From positions 13,093,088 through 13,157,087 of the forward strand of contig NC_087071.1 of the NCBI RefSeq assembly GCF_963678635.1: a stretch of 64,000 nt of DNA, in the 5' to 3' direction. The stretch's first letter is position 1; every line of letters begins with the position of its first letter. A program made the position numbers and the translations under genes. The notes beneath the pieces were generated by a model that saw nothing but the letters and a program-made list of their open reading frames with translations, searched no databases and was not told where the DNA came from. The DNA comes from Symsagittifera roscoffensis. Lineage: Eukaryota > Xenacoelomorpha > Acoela > Convolutidae. This document shows, piece by piece, positions 53,516-64,000 of this stretch.

Positions 53516-54021
53516 CTCAGAAAAAAACTAGGTTCAAAGAAAAATTTGCTTTAGTACAGCTGGGTTCAAAAAAAGAAACTGGGGTCCAGAAGAAAATGGT
53601 AACCTTCTGGGCAATCAAACAGGAAAAATGAGAGGGGAGAAAAACTTTTGTAAGCTAATTGTTCGAAATTAACTTAAAATATTTTTTCAAATTCTGTTCA
53701 AAAACTCGAAACTAAACGTTTTTCTTAGATTTACACTTATATGCAGAAGATATAATTGAGCTTCATTGATGTGATACTGCGATTTGTAACAAAGCTGAGC
53801 TTTGGAGGGATGTTACTCTTTAGTAGACAGAATTACGTGTGGGGTAACTCTTAAGGTGATCCATGTTTTAGATCCATATTGATACTTGAATCTTTTCTCT
53901 TGTCTCTCAATTATTTATATTTCTATCAGATTTGATTATTAAAATAGTTTTCAAAGGAACAACTAACTCAATTATTGCGGCGATTTTTTTGCTATTAGAT
54001 ATTTTGTAGAAAAAATAATAT
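53516..54021. other. Intergenic stretch, no gene recognised
   Basis: AT-rich DNA with short direct repeats of a GGGTTCAAAAAAA-type motif around 53513-53600. Nothing else is recognised. Confidence 0.45.
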
Positions 54022-54334
54022 TTAGACATTTTCGTATAGGTCATTAGATTCTGAAGCAATACTTGATCCGAGGCAGCAGCCGAATGCCGTAGATGCACCT
54101 GATACGAGATGATTGGTTTCCCTAGGCGTCTGGATTTTCGCAATTTGTAATAGCACAAAAGAATCTTCACAATAACTGCGTTATTCTGCAGTTTTTTCCA
54201 AAAAAAATTATTGTTTATTCATTTTAAATCAATTATAGCAAAAAATACTTTCAATAATAAAGTACAAAGCCAACTTGAAAGAGAAAAAAATCAGATAAGA
54301 CAATGATCTGAACGCAATTTCCAGATTTTTAACA
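54022..54334 (-). CDS. Possible terminal exons of a gene
   Basis: The exon 54175-54022 follows an AACGCAG acceptor and codes 50 residues to a TAA: Y-C-E-D-S-F-V-L-L-Q, then T-P-R-E-T-N-H-L-V-S-G-A-S-T-A-F and the tail S-N-D-L-Y-E-N-V. The composition is protein-like and the DNA is GC-richer than its flanks. An upstream open frame ending at 54334 (I-R-K-Q-S-L-V-N-R-F-S-G-E-A-G) has a GTTAAA donor in matching phase, but that donor is weak and no start was found. A longer frame in another register (54170-53907) overlaps and looks less protein-like. Unrecognised family. Confidence 0.3.
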
Positions 54335-54474
54335 AACTTGATGGACCAGCTTCGCCGGAAAAACGATTGACCAAAGATTGCTTGCGAATTATAACAGTAA
54401 TTATTGATACTTCAAGTCATTTGTCCAAATTTATCAAAAGATTTTGGTTGAAGCCTCATTTGTACCATGGTTCG

Positions 54475-54540
54475 TTTTTACCAAATTGAAGAATCGTTTC
54501 CGTTTTTACCAAATTGAAGAATCGTTTCCGTTTTTATCAA
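54475..54540. repeat. 28-bp tandem repeat, 2.4 units
   Basis: TTTTTACCAAATTGAAGAAT plus CGTTTCCG occurs at 54475 and 54503, with a partial third unit from 54531. A 13-base CGCGCCAACATGT repeat (54643-54681) follows about 100 bases further on. Confidence 0.9.
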
Positions 54541-54681
54541 ATCAATTACGGATTGGTCGAATTGTGAGCCAACGAATTATTACGTTAATTTTCTTTTGTT
54601 CAAACAGAAGAAAACTAAACAGCAGAATAGTAACCGCCGCAGTCGCGCCAACATGTCGCGCCAACATGTCGCGCCAGGAGG

Positions 54682-55180
54682 GTAGGGCTCTATCGCAAAA
54701 TTAGAGCCGGTTATCTCCGCAAACGGCCATCCAACCGGCGTCCTTAAGCCAAGAGCCAAAAAAATAGTCGGCTTAGTAGCCTTTGGCCAATTGAATATTT
54801 TTGGTACTAATGCTATTGATTTTTTATTTTGGTACAAATGGGACTGATTTATTGTTTTGGTACTTGTGAATACCCACCGTTTTTGTACATTCACGAAACT
54901 AACGAAAGTCAAAGTTGCTGGATTTTCATTTACTTTCGGGCAAATCAAAAAATTATTTTCCAGAACTGAGAATCTAAAAAAAATTATTAGAAAGAATCTA
55001 CAAGATATAAGATTGTCGATTCTATTATTCGATTGAAACAGTTATGTAAAAGAACCTGGCCACCCAAAATCCTGTTTTAGGGCGTTAATTGCAAGCCTTT
55101 GTGAAAAATTTTCAAGCCTTTGTGACGGAAGTTGAAGGCGCAATATTGTTTTCAAAAATTGATCGCCCATGAATTTATTT
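54682..55180. other. Intergenic stretch with a small hairpin
   Basis: GGCTCTA at 54686 pairs with TAGAGCC at 54702. The 54680-54770 patch is GC-rich (CCGGTTATCTCCGCAAACGG) and may be the edge of an unrecognised repeat. No gene is recognised. Confidence 0.4.
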
Positions 55181-56955
55181 CATTCATTTCATAAAAATGT
55201 TGAACAAGAACTCAAGCCGTTGATATCTTTTTATTGTTTAGTCCATCAAAAAAGTGATATAAGAAAAAAATTACAAGCTCAACTAATAGCAAAGTAAGCT
55301 ATGAGCTTAAAATTGTCAAAATTTTGCGTTTTGTACCTTCAGTCTCATCAATTTTTGACAAGACTTAAAATTATTTAAATGCAAAGTATCCGAACTGCAT
55401 TTTGAAATAAACAAAATTTTCCAGAAAAAAACACATAAAACCAAAAATCTAATTAGAAATTAGCACAAGCACGTTCGATTCAAAAACTAGGGTTTGGGTG
55501 CTCTTCTTGTTTTGATTTTTTTCTTTTTGCTTTCAAAAACCTAATCTTCTATTTATAAACAATCAATGATTCCAATGTAACGAAGAGAGAGCTACTCAAT
55601 TTACAATTGTCAGAAAAGCTGAATTAAAATTGGTTAAAGTCGTTAAGAAAAATTGCATGCGCAAAAGCTGGAATCAAAAAACTCCGAAAAAAGTTTTTAG
55701 TTGAAAAGTCTGTTTTTCAACCTCTCTTGATTGATTTGAATTGACAACTTTTGCTCATCCAATTCAGGATCAGATGGTATTAGTCTTTGAAATATATAGA
55801 TTTTTGTTACTAAGCGAACCTTCATCTGCGATTTCAATTAGAACTACAGCTCGTTATTCAAAATTTATCAAAAAAATGTATGAATTCACTAAATGCTTAA
55901 GCTATAAATAAAACTGAACTTTTCAAAGGCTTAATTAAAACCTGATACAGTTTATTGAACAACTTCTTATTTAGTGATTTAGTTCTGCTTTACGATCATA
56001 ACTTCAATTGTATGAGATATTTTCCCACAAGCAAGTTTTCTGAACATGAAAGTATTTAAACCTATCAATCATTTCATAAAATGTTGAACAAGAACTCAAG
56101 CCGTCGATATCTTTTTTCTTGTTAAGTCCATCAATAAATGAACTAAGAAAGAAATTATGAGCTTAACTAATAGCAACGTACACTATGGGATTAAACTAGC
56201 CAAAATTTTGCGTTTTTTATCTTATGTCTAATCAATTTTTAACAATGATTAAAAGTATTTGAATGCAAATTATCCGAATTGTAAAATGAGATAAACAAAA
56301 GTTTCCAGAAAAAAAAACACATAAAACCAAAACTATAATAAGATATCAACCCGAGCACGTTTGATTCAAAAACTAGGATTTGGGTGCTTTTCTTGTTTTG
56401 ATTTTTTTCTTTTCGCTTTCAAAAACATGATCTTCTATTTTAGAACATTCATTGCTTCCATTGCAACGAAGAGAAAGCTACTCAGACCAATTTAGGATTT
56501 TGAAGAAAAAACTGAATTAAAAACGTTGAAAGTCGCTAAGAAAAATTAGATGCGCTAAACTGGAATCAAAAATTCCGAAAAAAAAATGTTTTTAATTCAA
56601 AAATCTGTTTTATAACATCTCTTGATTGGTTTGAACAGGCAACTTTTGCTCATCAAATTGAGCATCAAATGGTATAAGTCTTAAAGGTATATTAGTTTTT
56701 GTTACTAAGCAAACCTTCAACTGCAATCTGTGATTACAATTAGAAAATACAGCTCGTTATTCGAAAATTATCAAAAAAAAACTTTGAATTCACTAAATGC
56801 TTAAGCTAGAAATAAAACTGAACTCGTCAGAGTCTTTATCAAAACTTGATACAGTTTTTTGACTAACCGCTTCTTTCGTGATTCGGTTCTGCTTTACGAT
56901 CATATTTTTAATCGTATGAGATATTTTCCCTCAAGCAAGTTTTCTGATTATGAAA
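55181..56955 (+). repeat. Tandem duplication, 885-bp period
   Basis: 55181-56065 and 56066-56955 are colinear: TGTTGAACAAGAACTCAAGC (55199 and 56082), a GATTCAAAAACTAGG-TTTGG block (55480 and 56362), GAGATATTTTCCC-CAAGCA (56012 and 56918). Identity looks like 80-85%, so the duplication is fairly old. No coding content. Confidence 0.85.
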
Positions 56956-57220
56956 CTTGGAAATCCGATGACAATTAGAATTTTTGCTGTCTTTTTGCAA
57001 ATTTTTCAAGCGATGGAAATAATTTAAAGAAAAGTATTGTCATTTTTTTTTCAACCTAAACTGAAACAAAAAAGTCTACTTTAGTAGTAAAACCTTATAT
57101 GATTGAATATAACACAATGAGGATTTTTTTTTCAAAAATTCATGCCGCGATCGGAAATTTTTGAATGGTCTGCTTAATTTGCGCTAACTTAAATGTGACA
57201 GCATCACAGATTGGGCTATA

Positions 57221-57578
57221 ATGAAGTATTTCCGAATTTTTCTCAATATATCATTAATCGTTCTATGTGTTTTCCTTTACTGGCGCTGCTATATTACTCT
57301 CAAAGCTTCCAAGACAATAAAAAGAAGCGCTACTCTTACAAAAGCATTTGCAGCTGTTTTGTTAGCATGGGTCTTATTGGTGCTGCCATATGACTTGTTT
57401 TATGACTTCAGCAGCGAACATTACCAATCGAGAGCGAAACTGGGCATAGCTGGAATGATGATGACTAACGTCTGAAATTAACACTTTTTTGTTCGCATAT
57501 ATCAACTTCGTTCCGTTATTTGTTTTGCCCACAATAACGGTAACCTTTCTCAAAATTGTTCAACAGTCATTTTTTTAA
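57221..57578 (+). pseudogene. 7TM-receptor-like pseudogene fragment (TM5 to TM7)
   Basis: The frame 57221-57475 holds a hydrophobic segment (I-S-L-I-V-L-C-V-F-L-Y-W), a basic loop (T-L-K-A-S-K-T-I-K-R-S-A-T) and a second one (A-F-A-A-V-L-L-A-W-V-L-L-V-L-P-Y), the pattern of TM5, third intracellular loop and TM6 ending in L-P-Y. After a +1 shift near 57470 another frame gives F-A-Y-I-N-F-V-P-L-F-V-L-P-T, a likely TM7, and ends at 57578. No splice signals can explain the shift. TM1-TM4 were not found. Subfamily not determined; the N-P-x-x-Y motif is absent. Confidence 0.5.
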
Positions 57579-58146
57579 GATTGAGGTAACTCAGCTAAAG
57601 ATTAGGTGCAAGCATTTTCACTAAATTTTCCACTTTTTGTCTTTGAAAAGAAGCTGCCTACTTTTCCGATTAATGAAAAGTGGGAGGAATTTTGTGTTCA
57701 AGTGTGTTTCAGTTTTTGCTTTTTTGTTTCCCACGCATAATGAGGTGCCACAAAAAGTCATTGGAAAGGGTCGAGTGGCTTATCATTTTTAAGCCCATAG
57801 TCGTGATAAAAAATTGTGTTCTGAAAAACTGAAAAATAGTGTTAGATGTTTCATATAGCGTTTGTTTTGCAAAACCGTTTCTAAAAAATTTAAAATTAAA
57901 GTGCAAAAAAATTTTTTAAAAGTTTATTTTTTCCTTTTGTTGTTTAACGTTAATTTTTGAGTGCAAACGTTGTCGATCATGCCTAACGCACTAATTTTCT
58001 ACGCGATCATATAGTTATCGAATCATACCACCCAATAAAAATGACATTTTGAAGAAAAGTATAAAGAGATATATGGTCGGACATTCTGTTCTACTTTTAC
58101 AAATTGGTCCGTACCGGCTATCCTTGATTCAAATAATTTTTTTTTC
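57579..58146. other. Intergenic stretch, no gene recognised
   Basis: AT-rich DNA between the receptor fragment and the two-exon candidate gene; nothing recognised. Confidence 0.45.
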
Positions 58147-58651
58147 ATGAAATGGACACTAGAGGAGTGTTCTGCTCAAAAACTGTGCTTAATAGGTCAG
58201 GTAAGTTTATTTTTCCGAACATCAAGTGAGAGCCGCTTTCGAAAAATTGAGTCATTAGCTAGAGTGTTTCAGCATATTTGGAAGGTTTCTACCAAAACTC
58301 GGCGTTTTTGTGGCACAATCTCTTAGTGCAAACTTTGAATTCAAATTTAAGGAAAAAATGAAAAAAAAACAATTTATCATAATGTCAATTGAATTATAGT
58401 TCGATCAAACAGCAAAATTTGCTTCACTAAGACTTTGTTATTGCGACCATAAAAAGACCTGGATGCATGATGCAAGTGAGCTACTGTACTCCATTTTGCC
58501 TTCTGAAAGTTCTTCGGGTGAATTTGAAGTCAGAAGAGGAGAACAACGGAATGTGATCGATGAAGACTTTTGGTGGCTGATTTCTGAAACTATACTCCGT
58601 GGATTAAGGCTCTCTTTGGATTTTCTAGCTTCTTTGAACAATCTATCGTAG
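58147..58651 (+). CDS. Candidate two-exon gene, 101 aa, family unknown
   Basis: Exon 1, 58147-58200 (M-K-W-T-L-E-E-C-S-A-Q-K-L-C-L-I-G-Q), ends CAG before GTAAGT. Exon 2, 58400-58651, follows ATTATAG and is in phase 0. It codes L-R-L-C-Y-C-D-H-K-K-T-W-M-H-D-A, a Ser/Glu/Arg-rich middle and an amphipathic helix ending L-D-F-L-A-S-L-N-N-L-S before TAG. The intron is 199 bases and AT-rich. Four Cys in the first 40 residues could form a small metal or disulfide core. There is no clear signal peptide. The first exon may have further exons upstream. Unrecognised, built by eye. Confidence 0.4.
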
Positions 58652-59223
58652 AATCTCCTTCAGCCAATAATTTTTATTACGATGCCAAATTTAGTTCTTT
58701 AACAGACAAAAATGTGGTCGCTCGGTTTCGCCTTTCCTAGTTTTTGTAGCTGGAATACAGATAAAAACAATGCTCAAACGAAACACTGACAAACAATTTG
58801 TTGGTTTGGAATCCAGCGACAAACGTGTTTTGACGTTTGAAGCACATTTCAAAAAAAGTCACTGAATTCTAGGGGCATTTTAATGCCTATGTCGCTGAAT
58901 TCCGGATGCTGTCAACATATTTTACAATTTTTCGTTGAAAATCCTCAAACATAACATTGAATAAAAAAAAACCTGGGCTGCCCATTTTTGATGCAAAATT
59001 TAGAGACAAGGCGCAATCTTAGTCTTTAAATTACAACCAAAAATCTTGAAACGTTTTTGTTAATTTAAATGCAAGCGTTCAAAAGTTCGATTTCATTCAT
59101 TTTCATTTAACAGGACGCTCAAAGAGGGGACACTAAAAACTTGTTCTAGTCTTTGAGGCAATATTGGGGAGGGCGAGTGATTTCAGAAAAAGATATGAAT
59201 CTAAGTTGATTTTTTTTAAATAA
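58652..59223. other. Intergenic stretch, no gene recognised
   Basis: AT-rich DNA without a recognised feature. Confidence 0.45.
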
Positions 59224-60153
59224 CCCGGGTTGACCAAAACTTCTTATCATACAGTTTCCATATATGAGAAACTTCTTGTCATACAATTTCATACAATTCC
59301 ATACGTACAGAAAATTGTATGAAAACTCTATGATAAGCATTTTCCATATATGAAAATTGTAGTTTAGGTGTTTTCCCATTAACCAAAAATTTTGATTTTT
59401 TCTTTCTAAATTTAGTTTCTGAAAAATTTTCGGTTGTAGTTGCAACCGAACACAAGTGACAAAGACCTTGGTTACTCAAAACACCAAAGGTTGGACGGTC
59501 TTGCATTTACGATGCATAGCAAACGACCTGAAAGTTGCTGTTTTTCACAATCCATATAACAAAAGTAACGAACTTTTATTTTTTGGCAAAATTTTTTAAT
59601 GATGATTATTTTAAATTTTTGAATTTTCAAGTTATCAGACATTGATCAAGGCTTACATTGACACCCCATACAAAAGAAAGAGGAATTTTCAGCGTTTTTG
59701 AAAAAAAAATTTAAGTGAAAAGAAAATAAAAGCCAATTTTATTGTATCCAAGACTACGTTATGCACACAATATATTAAATTTTTTGCATGCAAAAATTTT
59801 TTTTTTTCGAAAAATGTTTGTTTGCGTACGACAATCGATTTGCGGTTGAAAAAAAACAAAAAAAATTTTTGGCTAAATTTTCAAAATTACTTCGCGTCGC
59901 CACCAAAAAAATGCCAGTCATACAATTTCCATATATGGGAATTGTATGATAAGCATTTTTTTCATAAACGAAAACCTCAGTTTTTTTATCACCAGATTGT
60001 TTTATTAGAATCAAACAGCCACAGAAATGAGTTTATACCAGTTTTCAACCATTTTTAGAAAATGTAAGAAAATTGTATGACAAGCATTTTCCCACACACT
60101 TGATGTATGGAATTGTATGATAAGCATTTTCGGTGTATGGAGGTCAACCCGGG
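59224..60153. mobile_element. Non-autonomous element with CCCGGGTTGACC termini
   Basis: The left end reads CCCGGGTTGACC and the right end GGTCAACCCGGG, followed inward on both sides by CTTATCATACA-type sequence in mirror orientation. The interior carries at least seven copies, in both orientations, of an AATTGTATGATAAGCATTTT motif with CCATATATG. 930 bases, non-coding; the reading frames inside are repeats of this motif. The target duplication is not clear, so the superfamily is open. Confidence 0.7.
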
Positions 60154-60446
60154 AAATCTAAAATCCAGATTATTTGAGCTGATCGCAAGCTTCAATTTTT
60201 CAAATTTAATTACGTTGTTTTGAAAAAAAAAGCAGCTCTAGTAAGTTATAGCAAATTCAGAAACAGATGTGTGAAGTATTATCAATCTTGTATTGCTGTG
60301 TTGCAATGCTGATACACAACCTCTAAAGATGAAACCTCGCTCTTTTGTTTTATTTAGTACCTGTCCAAAAGTGATACAGCTTTTTGACATTGTTCATTTG
60401 GTTGGCTTAAACATATTTAGCAGACCATAAAATAATTCAAGTTATA

Positions 60447-61165
60447 CAGTGCTGATTTAAATTATCCGGACAAAACGAACAAAACTTGAATTATCAAATG
60501 CGTTTTTCTCAAATTGGGTTAGGATTAGACATAAAGTGAAGAGAACAAAAGTTGCTTAGAGTTTCACCAGAATTAATATTCACCCAAAATTCTCAACAAA
60601 AATTTTACATCAAAAAATGGTTCATTTTCGCTTTTTTCAATTAATCAAAAATGATGCTGAAACTGCTTTTTTAATTGACGAGAAATATATGTCACAAGAA
60701 GCCTCTTACATAGCTCAACAAAATTTAAGAAGGGTTAAGTCTCCAAAAACTTGCGCAAAATGTTTGAAAGTTGTTTGTAAGCAAAGATTCTTGGTTTTGT
60801 ATAGTAAAAATCACATTTATTGACTATCAAGTGATAATTTTTTCTCTTATACTGGTTTTTTGAGATTTAACTTTTCTTAAACTTTGTTGAGCTGCGTAAG
60901 AGGCTTCCTGTAAAATAATTGTCTCATCAATTAACAAAGTAGTTTCTGCGTAATTCTTGATTAATTGAAAAAAGCCAAAATGACCCATTTTTGGGATAAA
61001 ATTTTTGTTGAGAATTTTGGAGAAAAAATGGTTCCATATTAATTCTGGTGAAATTCTAAGCAACTTTTGTTCTCTTTTTTTGTCTAATCTTAACCCAATT
61101 TGAGAAAAACGCGTTTGAAAATTCAAGTTTTGTTCGTTTTGTCCGGATAATTTAAATCAGCACTG
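60447..61165. mobile_element. Palindromic Tc1/mariner-type MITE, long form
   Basis: Starts CAGTGCTGATTTAAATTATC and ends with the complement, with TA on both sides (60445-60446, 61166-61167). The arms mirror each other through most of the 719 bases: the plus frame 60617-60823 and the minus frame 61126-60827 code nearly the same peptide (F-F-Q-L-I-K-N-x-A-E-T, E-A-S-Y-x-A-Q-Q-x-L-R). It is the same family as 18193-18611 but longer; the short form may be an internal deletion. No transposase. Confidence 0.9.
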
Positions 61166-61500
61166 TATTTTCACTTCGTTTTAAACCTCACTTTTTTAAT
61201 TAGACTAAATTAGTTTGTATCTTTTTTCCCGCGCCATTCTTAACCAGCATTCCTCTGTAATTAGGACTTTATAAAGAAACTCTTTAGATGGCGCAATCAA
61301 ACCATTAGAACAAACAAGGACTCTATTTTTTGGAACCACATACCTATTAAAAAACCTCAGGGCTTGTAAAATTTGGCAGAAAGGTTCCATCTCACATTTG
61401 AAGCAAAACAACCAGTGTAAATCGATGAGGTCATTAACCCGCCAGAACGCCAACGTAAATACTAGTTAACTCCCGAATAAACTTGAGAGAAAAAAGATGC
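61166..61500. other. Intergenic stretch, no gene recognised
   Basis: No feature is recognised; a minus-strand frame at 61205-61453 has no known motif. Confidence 0.4.
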
Positions 61501-64000
61501 CATTCAGCGACAGAAATGAGAGCCCAAGTTCACAGCATTGCTAAACATCTATACCGAGGAAGTGAAAAGACTCAGTCAGGAGGAAAATAATAACTTTAAT
61601 GAATTCAAATTAGAATCATTTATAAAAATTTGAAATTTCAGAATTTGACACAGGCATAAAAGAATCCAGGAAAAAATCCTCGATATCAATTTTGCGGAAT
61701 TTTGACATTTGATTAAGTAAACTTATGCTAAGAAAAAAACCTCACTTTTGAAGGCTTCAATTTTCAAGCAGACCTTAGAAGAGCAATAAAAATTTAGGAA
61801 ATTTCCAGGAAATTTTTACAGAACTAGCAAAAATTGCAGCTTCGGAGTATTAGAAGCAGAATTGGTGAGAGACAGTTTTATTACCGACAAAACAAAGACA
61901 GTGATGCAAAAACAATTCTGTATCGAATATTTAACTCCCGAAAATGTGTTAGCATATGTACATCGCCATGAAAAAGCAAATCAAAATCATCAGCAGTATT
62001 TTAAGTTTCATGCTGCTTTTTTTAACAACAAAAACTTTGAATATGAAAAAAAAAACGAACGAACCATTAACAGATCAGAGAAAAGGGTCAAAGATGCTGC
62101 CAATCGTTAAACAAAAGCCATGTCGTAAAATGCTCTGCTAGATAAAATTCATGCAAAAACTGCGGATGGAAACGGCTTTTGCGAGTACTGTAGTAGTAAA
62201 GGAAGTACGAAAGCACAAACAAACATCATCGAACAGGTAAGTCTAGAGAGCCAAACCAACAACCATCGTCAAGACATCAACCCAGATCCTGAATTTTTTG
62301 TTAATCTAGGCGATTTCAGGATATTAGCAATCTATGAAAAACTCAGAGTCAACGATATACAAGCCAAAGCAGAAGATGGAATTGGAACCAAATTTTCAAA
62401 TGGAGGACAATAAGCCCAGAAAAGGTTAAAAACTTTTCTACGCAATAACAACACATTGGTCAAGACCGGATAACAAGACCGGAAAACAGTTCGACTCCGC
62501 TGGTCTGGTATCCTTCATGAAGCAATATCTTCTTCATGAAATGAACCTAGATTTTTTTTAAATCGAACAGATTGTCCAGCATGCTAAAAGAGCAAATCAA
62601 TGGTTCAGAGGCAGCATCAATGTCATCGGAAAGTTGTCGCCAAGACTTAATCAAATCGATCGAACGCAATCCACCAAAAGAAATTTCCAGGGAAACGACG
62701 ATTTTAGCTGCAAAACACAACAGCCAAAACTGCTAATTTCACCATAATACTAAACAGTAACCAACACAATTCGAACCTGACGAGCCGCACAATTTAGCTA
62801 CCAAAGACCCAGATTAAAGTGAAATGAGAAATGAGAAAGCTAAATCTTTAACAGTTTCTGTTCATTACACCAAAATGAGGTAGATCAAAGTATTTTAAAA
62901 CAGAAAAAACTTTATAGAGAAATTAAGACCCATACAGGTTTAGGGCAAACCAATACTTATTTACTTTCGAAGTTAAAATTATGGGAGATTCAAGTGTTAA
63001 AAGACGGCATTTCAGAAAAGCTAACTAATTGTTCAGAAGCTTCTTTGATTAGTCCCATTGACATAACAGCAAAAGGGTAAGGCTCAATAGAGCTAGCACT
63101 TAACTCGAACAGCCTGCGTCTACAGCAAAAAGTGTTAAAGGTGTTGAAAACACTTAAAGATGAATTCCTATTCGTCGAATGGGAAAAAGTCAGTTTCAAA
63201 AACACATAATTGAATGGCTCTGATTCAAAACCAGTAACCTTGGAACTAAACCCTAATTCACAAAGCAGGTGCAATCACGAATCTTAGAAAAAATCAAAAA
63301 GTCAGAGCGTCAGATCGCTAAAGGGATAAAAAAAACCAGTTGAACAAATTTATCCCTAACCGGGGTACACTTTCCTTATCTTTTAGAAACTTTTTAAAAA
63401 AATACTAAACGCTTTTTGTCAAAGAAACACCAAGAGCCATTTGAAAAAACTAAAAGGAAAGTCTCTAAGAGGGCGATGAATAATCTTTTTGACATCACCA
63501 AAGAAACTAGTTTTAAATGAAATGCCTCAACTACAGCATTAAGCTTATCATTAAAATCAAAGGAAAACTATATCTTTTTTCATCGCGACTTTTAAAAATA
63601 GCAGAGATGAAATACAACACAAACGAATTCGAACTGGCACTCAAAGGAAGAACTTCTAATGATGGCACAAGAAAAACCAAAACTTTCTCAAGAAACAGCC
63701 ATTCTAAAAACTATTAAGTCCTTAGAACTGTTAAGCAGCAATCGAAGCACACTTTGGCAGGATTGCAAATACTGTTTGCATCGCCTGGTCAATCAAAAAC
63801 TCAATCAAAACGTTACATGAACTGGGATGGGATCATACTATGCATAGAAAAAGACGTAAAGCTGATAGGCCGAGACAGAAGGGATGATTGGGACGCCCCA
63901 GACAACATCGAAGACGCTGAGATAGTTGAGTCAGATTCCTCGTCAGATGAAACTACTAACGCCATCAATTACATCCCTACCAGCGCCGACTCCTTGTAAA
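61500..64000 (+). pseudogene. Decayed retroelement-like coding region at the window end
   Basis: A- and purine-rich plus-strand DNA like the family A copies, with many stops. At 61850-61970 a peptide L-V-R-D-S-F-I-T-D-K-T, L-T-P-E-N-V-L-A-Y-V-H-R-H-E fits the end of a gag capsid domain. At about 62170 G-F-C-E-Y-C-S-S-K-G-S could be half of a zinc knuckle. Later frames (62480-63300, 63517-63717, 63754-64000) hold charged peptide with no motif I can name; the last (D-D-W-D-A-P-D-N-I-E-D-A-E) is acidic. It may be a third family A relative running off the window. Confidence 0.4.

Overview
This is an AT-rich, draft-quality eukaryotic genomic window with two N gaps (33646-33845 and 50614-50636). 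Candidate introns have GT...TTTTAG/TTTCAG borders, and it is packed with Ty3/gypsy-like elements, palindromic Tc1-type MITEs, a Maverick/Polinton fragment and a 7TM-receptor fragment. Together these suggest an invertebrate, most likely a nematode. That is an inference from style; no species-diagnostic gene was recognised.

Layout. (1) 1-14 kb: two decayed copies of one plus-strand Ty3/gypsy family. The first (1-2640) is partial. The second (4210-11194) has two recognisable LTRs and every pol domain, and sits inside a host tandem repeat whose units lie on both sides. (2) 14-22.8 kb: gene-poor DNA with a 1.1-kb foldback element between two nearly identical 300-bp direct repeats, a palindromic TA-flanked MITE, and a fragment of a reverse-transcriptase-type element. 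(3) 22.86-30.4 kb: a second, minus-strand gypsy-like element (gag, NC, PR, RT, RNase H, spacer ORF, integrase) cut off inside its integrase. It is followed by a 14-unit, 25-bp minisatellite. (4) 33.5-38.8 kb: a minus-strand Maverick/Polinton fragment of ten tightly packed, often overlapping ORFs. These include a DDE integrase, an A32/FtsK-HerA-like packaging ATPase cut by a stop codon, a small membrane protein, an acidic protein, a possible DxE-nuclease-like protein and several unassigned ORFs. No protein-primed polymerase, protease or major capsid gene is visible. (5) 39-64 kb: mostly non-coding DNA. It holds a GC-rich 108-aa ORF, a four-exon candidate secreted-protein gene with an ORF pointing away from it, a 7TM-receptor pseudogene fragment, a two-exon candidate gene, a tRNA-derived SINE, an hAT-like MITE with an 8-bp target duplication nested in a foldback element, more palindromic MITEs, and a decayed retroelement-like region at the right end.

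The Polinton genes would act together in integration and virion assembly or packaging, but this copy is incomplete and probably dead. The retroelements are all broken by stops and frameshifts. The best candidates for something undescribed are the upstream accessory ORFs of the Polinton (37336-38824) and the small spliced genes at 42.2-44.4 kb and 58.1-58.7 kb, which were assembled here from splice-phase consistency and need transcript support.
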